Shown one piece after another: positions 60,555-64,000 of a stretch of 64,000 nt of DNA (position 1 is its first letter; each line of letters starts with the position of its first letter). The notes beneath the pieces were generated by a model. It did no database searches. It worked only from the letters and a program-made list of their open reading frames with translations, and was not told the DNA's origin. The translations under genes were made by a program, and so were the position numbers. Source of the DNA: Cryptosporidium bovis (lineage: Eukaryota > Apicomplexa > Conoidasida > Eucoccidiorida > Cryptosporidiidae); contig VHIT02000049.1 of the NCBI GenBank assembly GCA_009768925.2, positions 62,001 through 126,000 on the forward strand. The letters run 5' to 3'.

Positions 60555-61874
60555 ATGCTAGCAAAAAACTTGTATAATTCGGCTTCCCTAAGTGCTTCAA
60601 TGAAAATTGGAAAGGTGGCATTTATTTCCACCATAGGTTCAAGGTTAATTCACAAACGACCAATGTATTTTGATTATCAAGCAACAACTCCACTTGACCC
60701 AAGAGTTTTAGACAAGATGATGCCATTTTTCACTGAAAAATTTGGGAACTCCCATTCAAGAACTCATTCATATGGATGGGAGGCGGAAGATGCAGTTGAA
60801 TCTGCCAGGAAGAACATAGCAGAACTTATTAAATCCCAACCAAAAGAGATAGTTTTTACCTCTGGTGCTACTGAATCAAACAACACAATAATAAGAGGAG
60901 TATGTGATATATATGGAGATATTAAAAATAAGAGGAATCATATTATTACCACTCAGATTGAACATAAATGCGTATTGTCAACAATGCGTGAGTTAGAGCT
61001 TAAAGGATATAGAGTGACGTATTTAAATGTAGACAAAAAAGGCCTTATTTCGCTCGAAGAGTTGGAGAAGGCAATAATACCTGGGGAAACTATTCTTGTC
61101 TCTGTAATGCACGTAAACAATGAAATAGGTGTTGTCCAGCCTATGGCATTAATAGGTGAACTCTGCAAAAAGTACGGCATTTTATTTCATAGTGACGTAG
61201 CACAAGGTTTAGGCAAATTGAACATTGATGTAAATAAGTGGAATTCCGACTTTTTGTCACTTTCTGCCCATAAAGTTTACGGTCCGAAAGGAATAGGAGC
61301 GTTTTACATTAGAAGTAAACCCAGAAGAAGAATTAAACCACTCATTTTTGGTGGTGGTCAAGAGCGTGGAATGAGATCCGGTACAATGCCTGTTCCACTT
61401 GTTGTAGGATTTGGTGAAGCCTGTAAAATTGCACTTGAAGAAATGAATGCTGATTCAGTACATACTAAGATGCTTTATGACAAATTATACAAAGGAATTA
61501 CTTCTAAACTTCCTGATGTAGAACTAAATGGTTGTGGAGTCAATCGTATGTTTGGGAATCTAAATTTAAGTTTCAAAGGTGTAGAAGGGGAGTCATTAAT
61601 GATGAAGTTATACTCTATGGCGCTTTCTTCCGGAAGTGCTTGTACATCTGCGTCACTAGAACCTTCTTATGTTCTGAGAGCAATTGGTGTGGGTGAGGAC
61701 GTTGCACATACATCAATCCGTTTTGGAATTGGAAGGTTCACTACTCAAGAAGAAATTGATAAAGCAGTCAAAAATGTTGTAGATTCTGTAAATCAACTTA
61801 GAGAAATGTCTCCTCTCTGGAACTCTGAAACAAACTCCAGTACCGTAGATGAAGAATCACTAAAGTGGACATAA
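60555..61874 (+). CDS. IscS: Cysteine desulfurase IscS (NFS1), mitosomal
   Basis: A pyridoxal-phosphate enzyme that takes sulfur from cysteine for iron-sulfur clusters; in Cryptosporidium it works in the mitosome. The 439 residues begin with a Ser/Lys/Arg-rich segment lacking acidic residues to about residue 35, typical of an import presequence. The core starts [20 protein letters not shown]. Key residues: His137 in TQIEHK, the cofactor Lys240 in [10 protein letters not shown], and active-site Cys363 in [19 protein letters not shown]. The C-terminal region is complete. It is inserted between hydrolase copies 1 and 2, which look like tandem duplicates. It must function with the Tim23-like import system also found in this window. 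Confidence 0.96.
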   Translation: MLAKNLYNSASLSASMKIGKVAFISTIGSRLIHKRPMYFDYQATTPLDPRVLDKMMPFFTEKFGNSHSRTHSYGWEAEDAVESARKNIAELIKSQPKEIVFTSGATESNNTIIRGVCDIYGDIKNKRNHIITTQIEHKCVLSTMRELELKGYRVTYLNVDKKGLISLEELEKAIIPGETILVSVMHVNNEIGVVQPMALIGELCKKYGILFHSDVAQGLGKLNIDVNKWNSDFLSLSAHKVYGPKGIGAFYIRSKPRRRIKPLIFGGGQERGMRSGTMPVPLVVGFGEACKIALEEMNADSVHTKMLYDKLYKGITSKLPDVELNGCGVNRMFGNLNLSFKGVEGESLMMKLYSMALSSGSACTSASLEPSYVLRAIGVGEDVAHTSIRFGIGRFTTQEEIDKAVKNVVDSVNQLREMSPLWNSETNSSTVDEESLKWT

Positions 61875-62053
61875 CTAAAACATTTCTAAAAAAACTCATT
61901 TAGAAATAGAAGAGTAGTGATAAATTGAGCCTTAATTTACAAAATAATTTAGAATTTAATCTCAAAATAGGGATATTATTATTTCAATAGAACAATTTAT
62001 TTTTTCTATTTTTTTCGATATTGCCTATAATCTCATGTCAAACATTGTTGGCA

Positions 62054-62063
62054 TTTGCCGCCA
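62054..62063. promoter_or_regulatory. TTTGCCGCCA element before hydrolase 2
   Basis: GCCGCC (GGCGGC on the other strand) lies 58-67 bases before the ATG of the second hydrolase in the 246-base gap after IscS. Such half-sites precede most genes here. Confidence 0.3.
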
Positions 62064-62120
62064 TGTTGTACTAGATACAGTTACCTGAAATCGATTAAAT
62101 TCAGATGAGCTTTTGCATCC

Positions 62121-63098
62121 ATGGATCCTGTCAGAGTATTATTCTTACTATTTATATTTTTTTGTTTTGGTATTTTGGCAGAAATTAACCTAAATGAAGA
62201 AACTATTGATATAGAACCGTCTGACTACGACTACCTCAGGAATCTTAAGAATAGTGTAACTCCAATAAAATTAGGTACATTTGGGCATCTAAGTCGAACG
62301 AAAACACCTAAATACACAGTGATTTTCATGCATGGGTTTGTAATGAGGAGTGAAACGTTTTATCCGCTAACTAACAAGTTTTTCGTGAGATTAGTAAGGC
62401 ACCTAGACCATTATGACCAATCCTATAGCAATAATGTTCAGTTGATAGCGCCAAACTGGCATAAGGAATTCATTCCTTATTCGGAACAAGTTCCACAAGA
62501 GATGATATCTGCATTCAGATCTGGGAGACCAGATCCTAAGCAATATCTTCTTCAGACAGTAAGTATAATTGCATTCATAAACAGTCTATTGAGACGTGGA
62601 GTAATACATTCTCTCGAGTTTACTGGAATACATGGAAACTGTTTAGGTGGAATTATTGGAATCGCTGCGTCGCTCGGATTAAGATCCAATTTAGGTGCTG
62701 TTGCAATTTGCAGTTCTGCTTTGTTCCACCCAGACTTGATAAGGAGAAAAATTTTAAGGAGATCCTGCCTGAAAGCATCATTTCTAATTATCCAAGCTGA
62801 AGGCGATCAACTTATTTACCCAAAGTTTTCGACTGTAACCGAAGCAGTTTTGAAAGAATGGGGTGCTAGAAACGTTATTCTACACAAATCTAAAGGAGCA
62901 CATTTTCCTGTTATGGCGAAACATCTGTACACTGGATTTAGATTTATTGCTTCTGCACTATGTAAAAGGCCTGAAATATTTAGATTGGAGGATTCATATA
63001 ACAAAAAACTTATTGAAATGACAAAAAGAAGAGTAGAAGACATCACGACAATTGTATCAATTGTTGAGAACGAAACTAATATGAAGAGCAAACTGTGA
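62121..63098 (+). CDS. Secreted alpha/beta-hydrolase-like protein, copy 2
   Basis: 325 residues with a clear signal peptide (VRVLFLLFIFFCFGILA). This is the best preserved copy: TPKYTVIFMHGF carries the HG oxyanion motif (His71-Gly72), GNCLGGIIG is the nucleophile elbow with Cys174, EGDQLIY gives Asp229 and KGAHFPVM gives His261. Order and spacing fit a Cys-Asp-His triad as in dienelactone hydrolase, where the same GxCxGG elbow occurs. Copy 1 shares LVRHLDHYD, TVS..AFIN and GFR.IAS....RPEIFR. With a secreted location it may act in the vacuole, on the host or on wall material. The substrate is unknown. Confidence 0.75.
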   Translation: MDPVRVLFLLFIFFCFGILAEINLNEETIDIEPSDYDYLRNLKNSVTPIKLGTFGHLSRTKTPKYTVIFMHGFVMRSETFYPLTNKFFVRLVRHLDHYDQSYSNNVQLIAPNWHKEFIPYSEQVPQEMISAFRSGRPDPKQYLLQTVSIIAFINSLLRRGVIHSLEFTGIHGNCLGGIIGIAASLGLRSNLGAVAICSSALFHPDLIRRKILRRSCLKASFLIIQAEGDQLIYPKFSTVTEAVLKEWGARNVILHKSKGAHFPVMAKHLYTGFRFIASALCKRPEIFRLEDSYNKKLIEMTKRRVEDITTIVSIVENETNMKSKL

Positions 63099-63442
63099 CT
63101 ATATTTTATTCCAATATAAAAAATTTTTATTTTTACTCGAGACGATTACTTGCATAAATTAATTTTGCCTAAAATCTTGTATTTACTGGCGGTACCTGAT
63201 ATTCTACACTGGTATTGTTTGGATAATACTGAAGAGGAGGGATGGGTACTTCTCCAATTAGGATGTTTTATATTTAATTTTTTTGTTGTTGGATATAAGT
63301 ACTCCTTTTATTGCTCTATTAGTTGGATTTTTAAGGTAATTTTTAATTTTTTTTCCTTTATATTTTAGTTTTCGTGTATATACGTATTTTCCGCCAACGG
63401 ATGATTTTTTTTTATATCGGGTTACAAATGAGTAGGTAACTG
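63099..63442. other. Gap between hydrolase copies 2 and 3
   Basis: 344 bases. A 72-codon frame at 63150-63368 begins only at a TTG, and a minus-strand frame is open over part of it. Neither is supported. TGGCGGTACC lies at 63187-63196 and TTTTCCGCCAAC at 63387-63398, the latter 45 bases before copy 3. Confidence 0.5.
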
Positions 63443-64000
63443 ATGAAGTCGAATGCTCTTAACTTATCAATTCTATTTCAATTGTTTCTATGCTTCTTAT
63501 TTACATGCAAATGTTCTTCAAAGGGTCCAGAAATAAAGAAGCTAAACCCTAATAATAATAGAGGAGTTGAAATAATAAAAAACGGGAAAGCGCAGGGAAA
63601 TAGCCATTACTTCCTACCGAACGAGTCATTTTATTCTTCCGAAAATTATAACCTTAAAATCCCAATAAACTTGGTTTATTATGGAGACTATATTGAAGAT
63701 GATTACAAGTATTTCTCAGATAAATTAAAATACAAACCAAGGACATTGGGTATCTGTGGTCATTTTGTTCCGAGAAACAAGACTCCCAAATATACGGTCA
63801 TAGCAACATATGGTGCCCTCGATACATACTCGTGCTCAGAAACAGCAATAAAATTTTTTAGAAAGTTTATCAACTACACTAACTATATTTTGGGCCCTGA
63901 GTTAGCTGAGAATTCACAGATTATTGTTATTGATTGGTTTAGACTAGTTATGACATATCAATCAATGAAACCTGGATTTAAGCGCGAAGCAAATTGGGTG
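63443..64000 (+). CDS. Secreted alpha/beta-hydrolase-like protein, copy 3 (runs off right edge)
   Basis: The N-terminal 186 codons of a third family member, in frame to the window edge. A signal peptide (NLSILFQLFLCFLFTC) is followed by a Lys/Asn-rich linker and then the family block: DDYKYFSDKLKYKPRTLGIC and GHFVPRNKTPKYTVIATYG, matching GHLSRTKTPKYTVIFMHG of copy 2. The oxyanion position reads TYG rather than MHG. The catalytic Cys, Asp and His regions lie beyond the window. The copies are diverged, so the duplication is not recent. A longer linker after the signal peptide distinguishes it from copies 1 and 2. Confidence 0.72.
   Translation, partial: MKSNALNLSILFQLFLCFLFTCKCSSKGPEIKKLNPNNNRGVEIIKNGKAQGNSHYFLPNESFYSSENYNLKIPINLVYYGDYIEDDYKYFSDKLKYKPRTLGICGHFVPRNKTPKYTVIATYGALDTYSCSETAIKFFRKFINYTNYILGPELAENSQIIVIDWFRLVMTYQSMKPGFKREANWV

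Noticed and set aside
63150-63368. 72-codon frame between hydrolase copies 2 and 3
   Set aside because: Starts only at TTG, is rich in Phe/Ile/Tyr, and competes with an open minus-strand frame.

Overview
The window looks like a nuclear segment of a Cryptosporidium-type apicomplexan. It is strongly AT-rich, with compact single-exon genes, a few genes split by short GT-AG introns (about 60-160 nt), no transposons, and short convergent intergenic gaps. Lineage markers include a Cys-rich oocyst wall protein (COWP family), two alveolins of the inner membrane complex, a calcium-dependent protein kinase, a soluble-type adenylyl cyclase and mitosome-type proteins (IscS, a Tim23-like protein). From memory the gene set recalls Cryptosporidium chromosome 4. 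I could not check synteny and cannot name the species.

Layout. At 1-10 kb there is the 5' end of a gene running off the left edge, a six-EF-hand CDPK, NOC3, a small two-exon gene and phosphoacetylglucosamine mutase. At 10-24 kb there is a head-to-head pair of alveolins, a small spliced gene, an Asn-rich protein with a GATA-like finger, an Hsp110-type chaperone, a second small spliced gene, and RPB10 split by an intron. At 23-38 kb there are TRM1, an FCP1/SCP-like phosphatase, a membrane-anchored divergent kinase-fold protein, histone H3, an unknown gene, RPAC2 (AC19), a coiled-coil gene, SmD2, DDX47, a four-exon Tim23-like gene, a tiny spliced ORF and RPS3A. At 39-58 kb there are a cullin, U5-40K, eIF6, ALG6, a GDP-fucose-type transporter, adenylyl cyclase, COWP, a ubiquitin-like/S27a fusion and a basic membrane protein. 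At 59-64 kb there is a tandem family of three secreted alpha/beta-hydrolase-like proteins, interrupted by IscS; the third runs off the right edge.

Themes. Several genes serve ribosome production and RNA handling (NOC3, DDX47, eIF6, RPS3A, S27a, RPB10, RPAC2, TRM1, SmD2, U5-40K). Three serve glycan precursors (phosphoacetylglucosamine mutase, ALG6, GDP-fucose-type transporter). Two serve the mitosome (IscS, Tim23-like). Others serve parasite signalling and cell architecture (CDPK, adenylyl cyclase, alveolins, COWP). GGCGCC or GGCGGGA-type elements, resembling E2F sites, recur in most upstream regions.

Most notable: (1) the secreted hydrolase family has Cys in the nucleophile-elbow position (GxCxGG), as in dienelactone hydrolase; (2) the COWP has 20 Cys-pair units separated by an invariant 11-residue spacer; (3) the ubiquitin fused to S27a keeps 76 residues and the GG end but has lost the Ile44 patch, Lys48, Lys63 and Arg72; (4) several genes, RPB10 among them, become visible only when introns are read. 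No tRNA, rRNA, CRISPR array or mobile element was seen.
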